Shown here: in pieces, positions 16,322 through 24,601 of the stretch | How the letters are laid out: each line of letters opens with the position of its first letter | Numbering within the stretch: position 1 is the stretch's first letter | From: Methylocella silvestris | GTDB lineage: Bacteria; Pseudomonadota; Alphaproteobacteria; Rhizobiales; Beijerinckiaceae | Length of the DNA stretch: 47,074 nt | Assembly: GCF_002891535.1 (NCBI RefSeq) | Contig: NZ_PDZR01000026.1 | Coordinates: 1-47,074 of the forward strand | Direction: 5' to 3' | Made by a program: the position numbers and the translations under genes | Notes under the pieces: model-generated | Database searches by the model: none | What the model was told of the DNA's origin: nothing | The model's input: the letters and a program-made list of their open reading frames with translations, nothing else

Positions 16322-17998
16322 TCACAAACGCGGATCTTCGCGCGTCGCCGCCGCCCATTCTCCCGTATAGCCAAAGGTCGGATCGTCTGGCGGTAAATTC
16401 GCGACGACGCATTCCGTCGTCATGAGTGTGCTCGCCGTGATGGCGGCGTACTGCAAGGCAAGGCGCGTCACGCGTAACGGATCGATCACGCCGGCCTCGA
16501 ACAAATCGCCGAGCCGTCCTGCTCTCACATCGAAGCCGAAAGCTTCATCGCTCGAGGCCAGCGTCTCATACGCCACGGCTAGCGCGTCCTTGCCGGAATT
16601 GTCGGCGATCCGGCGCAAGGGTTCGCCCACCGCGTCAGCGATGATCTGAATGCCGTGCCTGACGGCGATATCCGTGGACGAGAGGCCGCTCAGGGCTTTT
16701 CGGCAGCGTAGAAGCCCTGCGCCGCCCCCGGGAAGTCCACCCTCGGCCAGCGCCGCAGCTACGGCGTTTCTTGCATTTTCGACGCGCTGGAGACGCTCCT
16801 TCATTTCCGTTTCCGTATCGCCGCCAACATGGATGGTTGCGGTGACGCTGGACAGATTGCCGATTCTCTCGTCGAATTCCTCGAGGTCGTGCAGCTTTCC
16901 CGTTGGAGAGCCCCTATCGTTTTTCTGAAGACGTTCAGTCTCAAACAGGAGCGCATGCACCCTCTCGGCAATCTTGTCGGCGTCGCCGGCGCCGCCAAAA
17001 AGGGTCGTCTCACTCTCGGTGATCTCGGCGCGGCTCGCGCGGCCGAGATCAGCAAGCTTTACATGGCTCAGTTCGTCGCCATTGCCCTCGAGGATCGCTC
17101 GACCGCCGAGAAGACAGGCAAGGTCCGCAAGGGTCTCCTTGCGGCGATCGCCATAGGCCGGCGGCTTCACCGCAACGGCCTTCAGGACGCAACGGATATG
17201 GTTGAGCAAAATCCCGCCGAGCGCCGCCTCCTCGACGTCGTCGGCGATAATCAACAGAGATCCTTCGGCCTGCCGCACCTGATCCAGGATTGGGATCAAC
17301 GCATCGAACTGCTTGATCGGGCGATCGTAAAGCAGAACGTAAGGGTTTGTCAGTTCTGCAATGCGGCGCGTCTTGTCCGTCATGAAATAGGGCGAGAGCC
17401 AACCCTGTTCCCAATGCGCGCCTTCCTGAAATGTGATTTCGTCGCTCGTCCCATTGCCGAGGCTGACGTTGACGATGCCGTTCGGGCCGACTTTTTTGAA
17501 GGCGGCGGCCAGCATCTCCCCGACAGATAAATCGCCATTTGACGCGGTCGCGGCAATGTGAACGATCGAGCGTTCATCGGCGCAGCTCTTCGCCCGCCGC
17601 TTCAGGTCCTCGACTGCGGTCTGCGTTGCAAGCTCCAGCCCCGTCCGCAGTCCGTTGGGATCAAGTCCCGAGCTCATCGCCCGCAGCACCTTGCGGGCGA
17701 TGAAGCGGGCGAGCACGATGGTCGTCGTCGTGCCGTCGCCGCATTCCTTCGAAACGCGGCCCGCCATTTCCTTGAACATGTTGATTCCGGCGCTTTCGAA
17801 TCGATCGTCAACGGCGATCGATCGCGCGACGGTGACTCCATCCTTGGTTATGACCGGTAGAATTCCTGCGGTGCGATGTTGGATCACCACATTGCGGCCG
17901 CGTGGTCCGAGAGTCACTTGAACCGCATCGGCCAGTAGGTTCGCGCCCGCGAGCATCTTGCGGCGGACGGTGTCGCCATAGCGAATATCTTTTGCCAT
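16322..17998 (-). CDS. mmoG: MmoG, GroEL-like chaperonin of sMMO
   Basis: The 558-residue protein follows the chaperonin-60 plan: 'TLGPRGRNVVIQ', the ATP site 'GDGTTTTIVLARFIA', 'GGLPGGGAGLLRCRKALSG', and the equatorial end 'AGVIDPLRVTRLALQYAA'. It is clearly divergent from housekeeping GroEL: it lacks the Gly-Gly-Met tail and has unusual substitutions across the apical domain. MmoG is known to be needed for sMMO expression in methanotrophs, probably for folding of MmoR and/or hydroxylase assembly. The start at 17998 ('MAKDIRYG') has GAGGAAACA upstream, while the frame is open to 18040. It is the last gene of the operon, after a small unknown gene. Confidence 0.92.
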   Translation of the reverse strand: MAKDIRYGDTVRRKMLAGANLLADAVQVTLGPRGRNVVIQHRTAGILPVITKDGVTVARSIAVDDRFESAGINMFKEMAGRVSKECGDGTTTTIVLARFIARKVLRAMSSGLDPNGLRTGLELATQTAVEDLKRRAKSCADERSIVHIAATASNGDLSVGEMLAAAFKKVGPNGIVNVSLGNGTSDEITFQEGAHWEQGWLSPYFMTDKTRRIAELTNPYVLLYDRPIKQFDALIPILDQVRQAEGSLLIIADDVEEAALGGILLNHIRCVLKAVAVKPPAYGDRRKETLADLACLLGGRAILEGNGDELSHVKLADLGRASRAEITESETTLFGGAGDADKIAERVHALLFETERLQKNDRGSPTGKLHDLEEFDERIGNLSSVTATIHVGGDTETEMKERLQRVENARNAVAAALAEGGLPGGGAGLLRCRKALSGLSSTDIAVRHGIQIIADAVGEPLRRIADNSGKDALAVAYETLASSDEAFGFDVRAGRLGDLFEAGVIDPLRVTRLALQYAAITASTLMTTECVVANLPPDDPTFGYTGEWAAATREDPRL

Positions 17999-18201
17999 TG
18001 TTTCCTCACCTGGAACGCCGACCGCGTTCTCTTTAGTCACATGTGTTCTTGTTCGTTGCGCATGTTGTTTTTGGCTTGCAACGCGTCACAGTCTCTTCGC
18101 GCGGCGACGCGCAAAGCCTTGTTGGATCAGGATAGGGCTGGATTTACTCGATCCAAGATCGCCTCCGGGCGGCGTCAAAAGCGTGGCGCGGCGACGCCGC
18201 C

Positions 18202-18552
18202 TCAAAGAGGTTTGCGGGGCCGCGCGCCCGATTTTGCCGGGGTAGAGATCCCCGGCGCGGCAGAGTCCTGACTGTTAATCATATAAGCGCGTCCCGCCGC
18301 GACGCGCCGCTCGCGCGAGCGTTCAAGACGGCGCCAGATCCAGATCAGCTTCTTGTCGTTCCAATCCATGTAGCGCTTGATGTCTTCCTCGTCGGCGGGA
18401 TCAAGCTGCTGCGTCCAAAGCAGCTCCAACTCCTCGGCGCGCGCGGCGCCGACAAGCGCGCGCAGCGCCGCTTCCTCGATCTCCAGTTCATGCGTCGTGG
18501 CGTCGGCGCTTTTTGCCATCGCGGCGAGAAATTGTTCGACGTCCTCGTCCAT
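18202..18552 (-). CDS. Unknown 116-residue protein between mmoR and mmoG
   Basis: I do not recognise the family. The protein is acidic and helical at the N-terminus ('MDEDVEQFLAAMAKSADATT', 'ELEIEEAALRALVGAARAEE'). It then has an aromatic/charged block 'IKRYMDWNDKKLIWIWRRLE' and a basic, Pro-rich tail. There is no signal, membrane helix or Cys motif. A good GGGAGA ribosome site sits nine bases before ATG 18552, and the gene starts 33 bases after mmoR ends. It therefore appears to be a true member of the sMMO operon. The context suggests a helper in sMMO regulation or assembly, acting with MmoR or MmoG; this is inference only. Confidence 0.7.
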   Translation of the reverse strand: MDEDVEQFLAAMAKSADATTHELEIEEAALRALVGAARAEELELLWTQQLDPADEEDIKRYMDWNDKKLIWIWRRLERSRERRVAAGRAYMINSQDSAAPGISTPAKSGARPRKPL

Positions 18553-18585
18553 TTTTCTCTCCCAGCTATGGCGCCGTCCTGTCCC

Positions 18586-20676
18586 TCATTTACGCAAACC
18601 GAGCCGCGCCATTTTGTGGTACAAAGTCGCGCGCGTGATCCCGAGCTGGCGCGCGGATTCTGAAATGTTGCCCGCCGTCTTGGCGAGGGCCGAACGGATC
18701 GCATCCGCCTCCCAGTCGGCAAGCGCTTTGGCCTCCAGCGGGGGCCGCCATCTGGAAAGCGTCGACAGTGTGGCCTCTCCCTCTTCGTCGCCCTGGGATG
18801 AAGCGCTCATCTCCTTGAGGAAGTCGATCGGAAGATCGGAAACCTGGGTTTCGCAGCCTGTGGTCATGGCCAAACAGGACCGCAACACATTGAGCAATTC
18901 ACGAATATTGCCCGGCCATGGATGGCGCTCGAAAATATCCCACACTTCCGCGCTCAGCGTCTTGGGCTCGTCGACTCCCTGCGCCTTGAGTTCGAGCTCC
19001 CACAAATGCTCGATCAAGCCGAGCTTGTCGGGACGCTCCCGCAAAGGCGGCAACCAGAATTGAGCGCCGTTCAGCCGGTAGTAGAGATCGCGTCGAAACG
19101 CTCCCTTCCTGACGCAGTCCGGAAGATCGCTATTGGTCGCCGCGATGACTTGAACATCGACCCTGACCGGTTTCGAGCCGCCGACTGGCACAATCTCGGA
19201 ACTGTCAAGCGCGCAGAGCAGCGCGGTCTGGAGATCGAGCGCCATATCGCCGATTTCGTCGAGGAACAGAACGCCTGTATGCGCCTCGACGAACTTGCCG
19301 GTCTTGCCGCCGGTGCGGGCGCCCGTGAAACTGCCGGGCACGTAGCCAAACAGCTCGCTCGAAATCAGATCGCGCGGGATTGCGGCGCAATTCACAAGAA
19401 CAAGGGGCCGCCCCTTGCGGATGCCCTGCGCATGAATCATCCGCACCAAATGATCCTTGCCGACGCCGGACTCGCCGGTGATCAGCATCGGTATCTTCTG
19501 TTTCTGGAGATTGATCGCCTTTTGTTGTGCGGCTTCGAGGACGGCGTCGCGCCATTCTTCGCCGTTTCCTGCCTTGCCGCCGCGGCCCGGGGTCGCGCCC
19601 GGGGCGGCGCGGCTTAAGCCCTTGACGGTGGAGACGCGGCTGGATTGGACAACGTCCTTCTCGGGCCGCCTCCTGACGATGAATTCCGCCTTGAGCCGCC
19701 AGCCGTGCGGGATCTCCAGTTCGATCGGTTCGCCCTGGCGCGCGCAGGCGCGCAGATCGCCAAGCGTGACTCCGAGAACCGCCTCGACTTTTTTGAAAAG
19801 AATATCCGAGTGAAGGTCGGCGCGCAGCAGATTGAGTCCCGTGCGCGTCGCGCCGACGATCCTGCCCTGTTCATCAAGCGAGATGAGGCCGTCGAGCAGA
19901 CAATCCTGGCCGGTCAGACCAGCGCTAATATTGTTCAGGCGCATCCGCAGCATGAAGGCGCCGGGAGCCTGACACTCGAACAAATTGGTTTCAACGAGAT
20001 AGCCGGCGATCCGAACGAAGCCGAGCAGCGTTTGTGCGGATGAACGCTGATCGGTGATGAGGCCAAGCAGGGCGACGAGGCTTCCGTCATGCGCGAAAAG
20101 CGGATGGCCAACTGTCGCGAAGGGATGCAGGATGGAGGAGAAATGCTCTTTGCCGTCGAAAGCGACAGGTTCGCGCAACACGGCGGCGGTCCCCAACCCG
20201 TTGTTGCCGATGATGAGTTCGTTCCAGCTCTCGCCGAGCCGCACCAGGCGACGACCCATCGGGCCGAGACTGGAGCCGGCGTCGAGCGCGTGAATGAGCG
20301 TGCCGGCGCTGTCGGCCAAAAGCAGGCTGACGCTCGTGTCCCGCAGCGCTGGCTGCAGATTGAACGCCATGGTCGCCAGAGCCGTCCTGACGTCGAGATT
20401 GGTCGCCGACGTCGCGCGGGCGCCATTCTCGAAATCCATGATCGCATGCGGACGAAGAAGGTTCGTGCGCGGCGAAAGCCTGTATTCTTCGATGCATCTG
20501 TACCAGGCTTCCGACACTTGCGGCCGCACCCAGTCGTCGCCTTCGGGCGGCTGACCGGTCTGCATCATCCAATCCCACGCGACGCCCGGCCGATCGACGC
20601 CGAACAGTCCCGAGTCCTGTTCCGGCGCAATGGCCTCCGGATTCAAGTGTTTCGGCATTTGGACCACGGTGTACAT
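18586..20676 (-). CDS. mmoR: MmoR, sigma-54-dependent activator of sMMO
   Basis: The product has 696 residues. The N-terminal ~300 residues resemble the GAF-containing sensor part of AcoR-type activators ('LLADSAGTLIHALD', 'GNNGLGTAAVLREPVAF'). The AAA+ domain follows, with Walker A 'GESGVGKD', Walker B 'VLFLDEIGDM', and the sigma-54 contact loop written GSFTGA. The C-terminal Fis-type helix-turn-helix reads 'NISESARQLGITRATLYHKM'. It would bind upstream of mmoX and drive the -24/-12 promoter. The frame is open to 20919 inside mmoC, but ATG 20676 has AGGATG upstream and gives a normal length. It starts 42 bases after the mmoC stop. The loop and Walker A variants are noted as a finding. Confidence 0.92.
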   Translation of the reverse strand: MYTVVQMPKHLNPEAIAPEQDSGLFGVDRPGVAWDWMMQTGQPPEGDDWVRPQVSEAWYRCIEEYRLSPRTNLLRPHAIMDFENGARATSATNLDVRTALATMAFNLQPALRDTSVSLLLADSAGTLIHALDAGSSLGPMGRRLVRLGESWNELIIGNNGLGTAAVLREPVAFDGKEHFSSILHPFATVGHPLFAHDGSLVALLGLITDQRSSAQTLLGFVRIAGYLVETNLFECQAPGAFMLRMRLNNISAGLTGQDCLLDGLISLDEQGRIVGATRTGLNLLRADLHSDILFKKVEAVLGVTLGDLRACARQGEPIELEIPHGWRLKAEFIVRRRPEKDVVQSSRVSTVKGLSRAAPGATPGRGGKAGNGEEWRDAVLEAAQQKAINLQKQKIPMLITGESGVGKDHLVRMIHAQGIRKGRPLVLVNCAAIPRDLISSELFGYVPGSFTGARTGGKTGKFVEAHTGVLFLDEIGDMALDLQTALLCALDSSEIVPVGGSKPVRVDVQVIAATNSDLPDCVRKGAFRRDLYYRLNGAQFWLPPLRERPDKLGLIEHLWELELKAQGVDEPKTLSAEVWDIFERHPWPGNIRELLNVLRSCLAMTTGCETQVSDLPIDFLKEMSASSQGDEEGEATLSTLSRWRPPLEAKALADWEADAIRSALAKTAGNISESARQLGITRATLYHKMARLGLRK

Positions 20677-20717
20677 AGCTGAGCACCATCCTGAGAGGCG
20701 AAGGCCTCGAAAGTCTC

Positions 20718-21770
20718 CTACTCTGCGGCCTGATTCTGCCCTGTTGCAAGGAACTTTTCTACATAGACGTGATCTTTCGGGACGCCATAATTTGCTGCAG
20801 CCGCGAAGGTCGCGTCGATCATTCCCGGCGGACCGCACATGTAAATATCGGGCGCCGCCTTCGTTCCTCGAAGATGTTTGAGCAGATCGTCGACGACGGT
20901 GCCTCGGCTGCCCTGCCAATTGCCGTCCGGCTGCATCACCGCGACGTGAGCGCTGAAGTTCGGCATCGATTCTTCCAGCTTTTTCAGCTCTTCGAGATAG
21001 AACAGTTCGTGCTGGTGGGTGACGCCGAAAAAGAGCTTCGCTTCCTGCGGATGCTGCTCCTGCTGCATGTACCGGATCATGGACAGGACCGGAGACAGGC
21101 CGGTTCCGCCAGCGACGAAATAGCGAGGCCTAAAACCGTTCTCGCGCAGGTTGAACGCCCCGAACGGACCACGCAGTTTGACGGCAAGTCCTGGCTTTGC
21201 CGCCGTCGTCAAAAAATTCGAGAACTGCCCGTCGGGCAATAGACGGATCAGGAAATCGAGCCGCGACTGCGTGCTCGTCGTCGCCATGGAATAGGATCTG
21301 CTGACGGGGGAGCCCGGAATCTCGATATCGACATATTGACCGGGGACGAAAGGGATGCTGATCGGGCCGCCCGTTTCTGGATCCTTCGGCTCGATTTGCA
21401 GCCGCGCTACATTGGAGGAGATCCGCTCCACGGCGACAATCTCACCCTGCCAGTCTGTATTGACCTTATGAAAGGAAATACGATCGAAAGTGTAGGGCAA
21501 ATGAAGAACAAGATCACTTCTCGGAAAGGTCCGGCAGAGCAAAACCACCCCAGCCTCTTCTTCGTCCGGCGGGAGAGCCTGCACGCTGCAGCCGCCAAGC
21601 TCGTAATCGCCGTCGACGATCTCAGCTTTACACGTCGCGCAGCCGCCTTCGCGGCAAGAGGCGAGCAAAATCACGTCCCTCTTCAGACCAGCAGAGATGA
21701 CGTCCTCGCTCGGCGAACATTCGAAGGTCAGATCATGCTGATCCTCAGTTATCGCGCGCACCTTGAACAT
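20718..21770 (-). CDS. mmoC: MmoC, sMMO reductase
   Basis: This 350-residue flavo-iron-sulfur reductase has three domains. A [2Fe-2S] ferredoxin domain (1-95) has ligands Cys39, Cys44, Cys47 and Cys79. The FAD domain (about 105-205) contains 'VSRSYSMAT'. The NADH domain (about 210-340) contains 'AGGTGLSPVLSMIR' and 'MCGPPGM'. It transfers electrons from NADH through FAD and the Fe-S cluster to the hydroxylase diiron site. All ligands are intact. ATG 21770 follows GGGGACG. A 209-base gap separates it from mmoD, longer than other gaps in the operon, and mmoR starts 42 bases downstream. Confidence 0.97.
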   Translation of the reverse strand: MFKVRAITEDQHDLTFECSPSEDVISAGLKRDVILLASCREGGCATCKAEIVDGDYELGGCSVQALPPDEEEAGVVLLCRTFPRSDLVLHLPYTFDRISFHKVNTDWQGEIVAVERISSNVARLQIEPKDPETGGPISIPFVPGQYVDIEIPGSPVSRSYSMATTSTQSRLDFLIRLLPDGQFSNFLTTAAKPGLAVKLRGPFGAFNLRENGFRPRYFVAGGTGLSPVLSMIRYMQQEQHPQEAKLFFGVTHQHELFYLEELKKLEESMPNFSAHVAVMQPDGNWQGSRGTVVDDLLKHLRGTKAAPDIYMCGPPGMIDATFAAAANYGVPKDHVYVEKFLATGQNQAAE

Positions 21771-21979
21771 GTTTTCGTCCCCAAATCCTCGAATGGAGGA
21801 TCGCGTTTGCGATCAGTTTCTTGAGAAAAGTTCAGCGCCGTTCGACGCCGGCGGTCAGGCGTTGAGCCACTTGCGCAGCGCGCGACCCCGAGTTGTTCAA
21901 ATGCCCGATCCGCCTTCGGATGCCGGCCGAAACGTCGCTGATCAGGCAATTCGCAACGCACGCTCTTTGCTCGCGGGGC

Positions 21980-22351
21980 TTAAGTCTGTACGTCCGCCCT
22001 GCTGACGTCGCCAAGATCGCGCCGCTGATAAAACGACACGACGTGGCCAACCGCTTCCCGGGATGACGATTCGCTGAGCGAGCATCCTTCCTGAACGAAG
22101 TCGCCGTCCCGGTGGATCTCCCACCGCCACATGCATTCGAGATCCTGGACGAATGCCCGGTATCGGCCTTCGCTGAAGATCTCGATGCGTGTCGAGCATT
22201 CCGCGAACGACCCCCGACCGATCGGGGAGGCCGTCAAAACATTCTCTTCTTCTTGATCAACGTCTATTGTCGCAGCCATACCAAAAGCGCTCCCCGATTT
22301 TCGTCCGGGCGCCGGCGGAAGAACCATCCGACGCCCGAAAACGCATGGCAT
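21980..22351 (-). CDS. mmoD: MmoD, small sMMO operon protein
   Basis: This is a small protein of about 123 residues from this start, encoded between mmoZ and mmoC as in other sMMO operons. The conserved part is 'STRIEIFSEGRYRAFVQDLE', then 'CMWRWEIHRDGDFVQEGCSL'. MmoD has no catalytic role. In methanotrophs with both monooxygenases it has been proposed to take part in the copper switch, and it inhibits hydroxylase activity in vitro. The start is uncertain. The frame opens at a TTG at 22357 that overlaps the mmoZ stop, ATG 22351 is the next choice, and an ATG giving 'MAATIDVD' has a GGGAG site before it. Confidence 0.85.
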   Translation of the reverse strand: MPCVFGRRMVLPPAPGRKSGSAFGMAATIDVDQEEENVLTASPIGRGSFAECSTRIEIFSEGRYRAFVQDLECMWRWEIHRDGDFVQEGCSLSESSSREAVGHVVSFYQRRDLGDVSRADVQT

Positions 22352-22353
22352 CG

Positions 22354-22866
22354 TCAAGCCACGTTGCCGAGCCTCAACACCTTGACGCCGCGCTTCTTGC
22401 GCAAGTCTTCAAGCGAATCCGCATAGTAGTCAGTATTCCGCAGCTCCATCAGACGGCTGCCGAGATAGGTATCCACTTTGAAGAACAGATTCACCGGGAG
22501 CACCGGCGGCTTGTAGAGCTGGCGGAAGGTGATCAGGATTTTCTCGGCGGCGAACTTGTCCTTTTCCGCGTCCATCTTGGCGATCCAGTCGTCGGCGACA
22601 GCTTGAGCCGTCTCTCCGGTGGTCGCCTTCGTGAAGAGATCGGCGGCGGAGAAGGTCGACGATTTCAGGACGGCGAGGCGCTCCTCGATCTTCGCTTCGA
22701 TAAAGAGATAATCGACGTCGAGCGCATAGCACGTGCGGAACGGCGAGGTGTTCTTCTTGCGGAAATCCTGGATGAAGGCTGTGGCGTCCTTCACCGACTT
22801 CAGCTCGGCGATTTTTTCAAGCCAGTCCGATCGCACGGGATTTTCATGGATATTGTAGTTTGGCAT
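22354..22866 (-). CDS. mmoZ: MmoZ, sMMO hydroxylase gamma subunit
   Basis: This 170-residue all-helical protein is the gamma subunit of the hydroxylase (MmoX2Y2Z2), which stabilises the alpha-beta core and has no metal. Recognisable sequence includes '[20 protein letters not shown]', '[20 protein letters not shown]' and '[20 protein letters not shown]'. Length and composition are those of known MmoZ. The AGGGAGGAA ribosome site before ATG 22866 is strong. It lies 24 bases after mmoB, and its stop overlaps the earliest possible mmoD start. Confidence 0.95.
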   Translation of the reverse strand: MPNYNIHENPVRSDWLEKIAELKSVKDATAFIQDFRKKNTSPFRTCYALDVDYLFIEAKIEERLAVLKSSTFSAADLFTKATTGETAQAVADDWIAKMDAEKDKFAAEKILITFRQLYKPPVLPVNLFFKVDTYLGSRLMELRNTDYYADSLEDLRKKRGVKVLRLGNVA

Positions 22867-22890
22867 TTCTTGTTCCTCCCTATCGATCGC

Positions 22891-23304
22891 TCAGGCGTCA
22901 GTGAGCTTGCGATCGAGACCCATCAGCTCGGATGTAATGGTAAAGGTGTTTCCGAGCGTGTAGGCGCGACCGATGGTCGATGACACATTCACGAGGAAAT
23001 CGTAAATGCTGTAGGTCTTGCCGAGCAGGTCGCTCGCCTTTTCCGTATCGATCTGGATCTTGCCGTCAGCCTTGATCCACCAGAAGCCGCCGCGATCCTC
23101 GACAACCAGGGTCGGATTGCGCTTCGCCTCTTCGCCCATGATGAGCTCTTCGACAATCGCATCGATCTCGTCGCTTTTCATGAGCACGAGAACCACCGTA
23201 TTCGACTCATGAACGACCTGGTTTTCCTCGGCGAAAAATTCCGCCGCAAAAGCCTCGCCAGATTTCTTCATGATGCCAGCGTTATATGCATTCTTTGCTG
23301 TCAT
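22891..23304 (-). CDS. mmoB: MmoB, sMMO coupling protein
   Basis: The 137-residue regulatory protein B contains 'VVLVLMKSDEIDAIVEELIM', then 'VVEDRGGFWWIKADGKIQID' and 'YSIYDFLVNVSSTIGRAYTL'. These cover the conserved core and the C-terminal tail that reaches the hydroxylase active-site cavity. It binds the alpha subunit, gates oxygen and methane access, and couples electron transfer to hydroxylation; it has no cofactor. It sits 12 bases after mmoY and 24 before mmoZ, with an AGGAAC site before the ATG. Confidence 0.96.
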   Translation of the reverse strand: MTAKNAYNAGIMKKSGEAFAAEFFAEENQVVHESNTVVLVLMKSDEIDAIVEELIMGEEAKRNPTLVVEDRGGFWWIKADGKIQIDTEKASDLLGKTYSIYDFLVNVSSTIGRAYTLGNTFTITSELMGLDRKLTDA

Positions 23305-23316
23305 GTTCCTACACCT

Positions 23317-24492
23317 TCACTTGACGTCACGAGTAATGCTGGCGATCAGCTGACCGGCGTCGACCTTGAAGTCGATCTTCTTCGCGTAATCCTCGACCCA
23401 GTCGTTCACGACCCGGCCGACGGCCGCCTTGATGCCGGCCGCGTCGCTGACGCCCGCAACTTTGTCCACCTTCGCGTATATGCCAAGGAAGTCGTGGAGG
23501 GCTTCGGCGGTCTTCTGCAGCCATTTGTTGGTCCAGGCGCGAAGCCAGGTCCGGTTGTGGTCGCCGAATTCCGGATCGTCTCCGAGCGAATAGAAGAACA
23601 GATCGCTCATCGCGGCTTTTGTGGTCTGGAAGTAGGTCTGCGTCTGATTGAGGAAGAACGGCGTCAGACTGTCGCCATAGTGAGCCGCGAGGCGGCCAAA
23701 AAATTCGCGGCGGGCAAACTGGCCAAACAGCGGATCGTAGACGCCATGCACGGCCCACAAGATTTCATTGAAGTCTTGAATTCCCTGCCAGGCTTCTTCC
23801 ACGGTTTCGCGCGCGCCGCGGTAGATCGGGTCGGTGAGCCACAGTTTCTTCGGGCCATCTGTCGATTCCGGGAAGCCCGGGACGATTTTCGACAGAAAGT
23901 TGCGCTCAAGCTGGATCATCTGGGCATTGTCGACCTTGTCGAGCGCGGCGAACGTCGCCGTCGACCGGATCGTGTCGGACAGAGCGTCGCGTGAGACCGA
24001 CGAATGCGCGTTGAACTGTCCGTATTCGCTGAACAGCAATGCACCCCAATATTTATTGAGAATCTCGTCGCGCCATGTCGGATCGATGGAGCGCACGGCT
24101 CCTTCGGCCGAATAGCCTTCGAGGAAACGCGTCGTGTAGCGCCACTCTTCGGCTTTATCCTTGACATAGGGCGCATGCCAGCGGCGAGCCGGATCACGGT
24201 GACGATACCAATCGGTCGTGCGAAGCTCTGTGCTTTCGTTGCCCCAGGATGGCCGGCCGCCGTGAAATTTCTGGGTCCAATCGCCCCAATCAAGACCGCC
24301 GGCGATCCAGTCCGGGTTGGGCTGCGTGTAGAGAGTCAGGATTTCATATTCGCTGAGCCGCTTCCAGCGCGGCGTCACGAAATAATTCATCCGGCGTTGT
24401 GAGTCGAGTTCATGGTCGGGAATGGCGGCGAGAATTTGCGCTGCTTTGTCAGGATCTGTTAGCCCGCGCTTGGTCGTCGAGGCGATAGCCAT
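23317..24492 (-). CDS. mmoY: MmoY, sMMO hydroxylase beta subunit
   Basis: The 391-residue protein has a ferritin-like fold without the diiron ligands and packs against MmoX. Typical blocks are 'PRWKRLSEYEILTLYTQPNP', 'WGDWTQKFHGGRPSWGNEST' and 'FNAHSSVSRDALSDTIRSTA'. Length and order match known sMMO beta subunits. The AGGAAA site directly before ATG 24492 is good. A 109-base spacer with a perfect hairpin separates it from mmoX, and mmoB follows after 12 bases. Confidence 0.97.
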   Translation of the reverse strand: MAIASTTKRGLTDPDKAAQILAAIPDHELDSQRRMNYFVTPRWKRLSEYEILTLYTQPNPDWIAGGLDWGDWTQKFHGGRPSWGNESTELRTTDWYRHRDPARRWHAPYVKDKAEEWRYTTRFLEGYSAEGAVRSIDPTWRDEILNKYWGALLFSEYGQFNAHSSVSRDALSDTIRSTATFAALDKVDNAQMIQLERNFLSKIVPGFPESTDGPKKLWLTDPIYRGARETVEEAWQGIQDFNEILWAVHGVYDPLFGQFARREFFGRLAAHYGDSLTPFFLNQTQTYFQTTKAAMSDLFFYSLGDDPEFGDHNRTWLRAWTNKWLQKTAEALHDFLGIYAKVDKVAGVSDAAGIKAAVGRVVNDWVEDYAKKIDFKVDAGQLIASITRDVK

Positions 24493-24563
24493 AAATAGTT
24501 TCCTCCATTGACTTTATTTCATGGCGCGACAGAGGCCATGTTATTCGGCGTTGATCGGAAGCC

Positions 24564-24589
24564 GTCGGATCGACCTGGATCGATCCGAC
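24564..24589 (-). promoter_or_regulatory. Perfect hairpin in mmoX-mmoY spacer
   Basis: GTCGGATCGA (24564-24573) and TCGATCCGAC (24580-24589) make a perfect ten-pair stem with a six-base loop, 12 bases after the mmoX stop. On the transcribed strand no U run follows, so full termination is unlikely. It could stabilise the 3' end of mmoX mRNA or cause partial attenuation, which would favour more mmoX transcript than downstream genes. Confidence 0.65.
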
Positions 24590-24601
24590 GAAAGCCGTTT
24601 C

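Noticed and set aside
20677-20919. N-terminal extension of mmoR into mmoC
   Set aside because: It would overlap mmoC by about 200 bases; ATG 20676 has a ribosome site and gives a normal-length activator.
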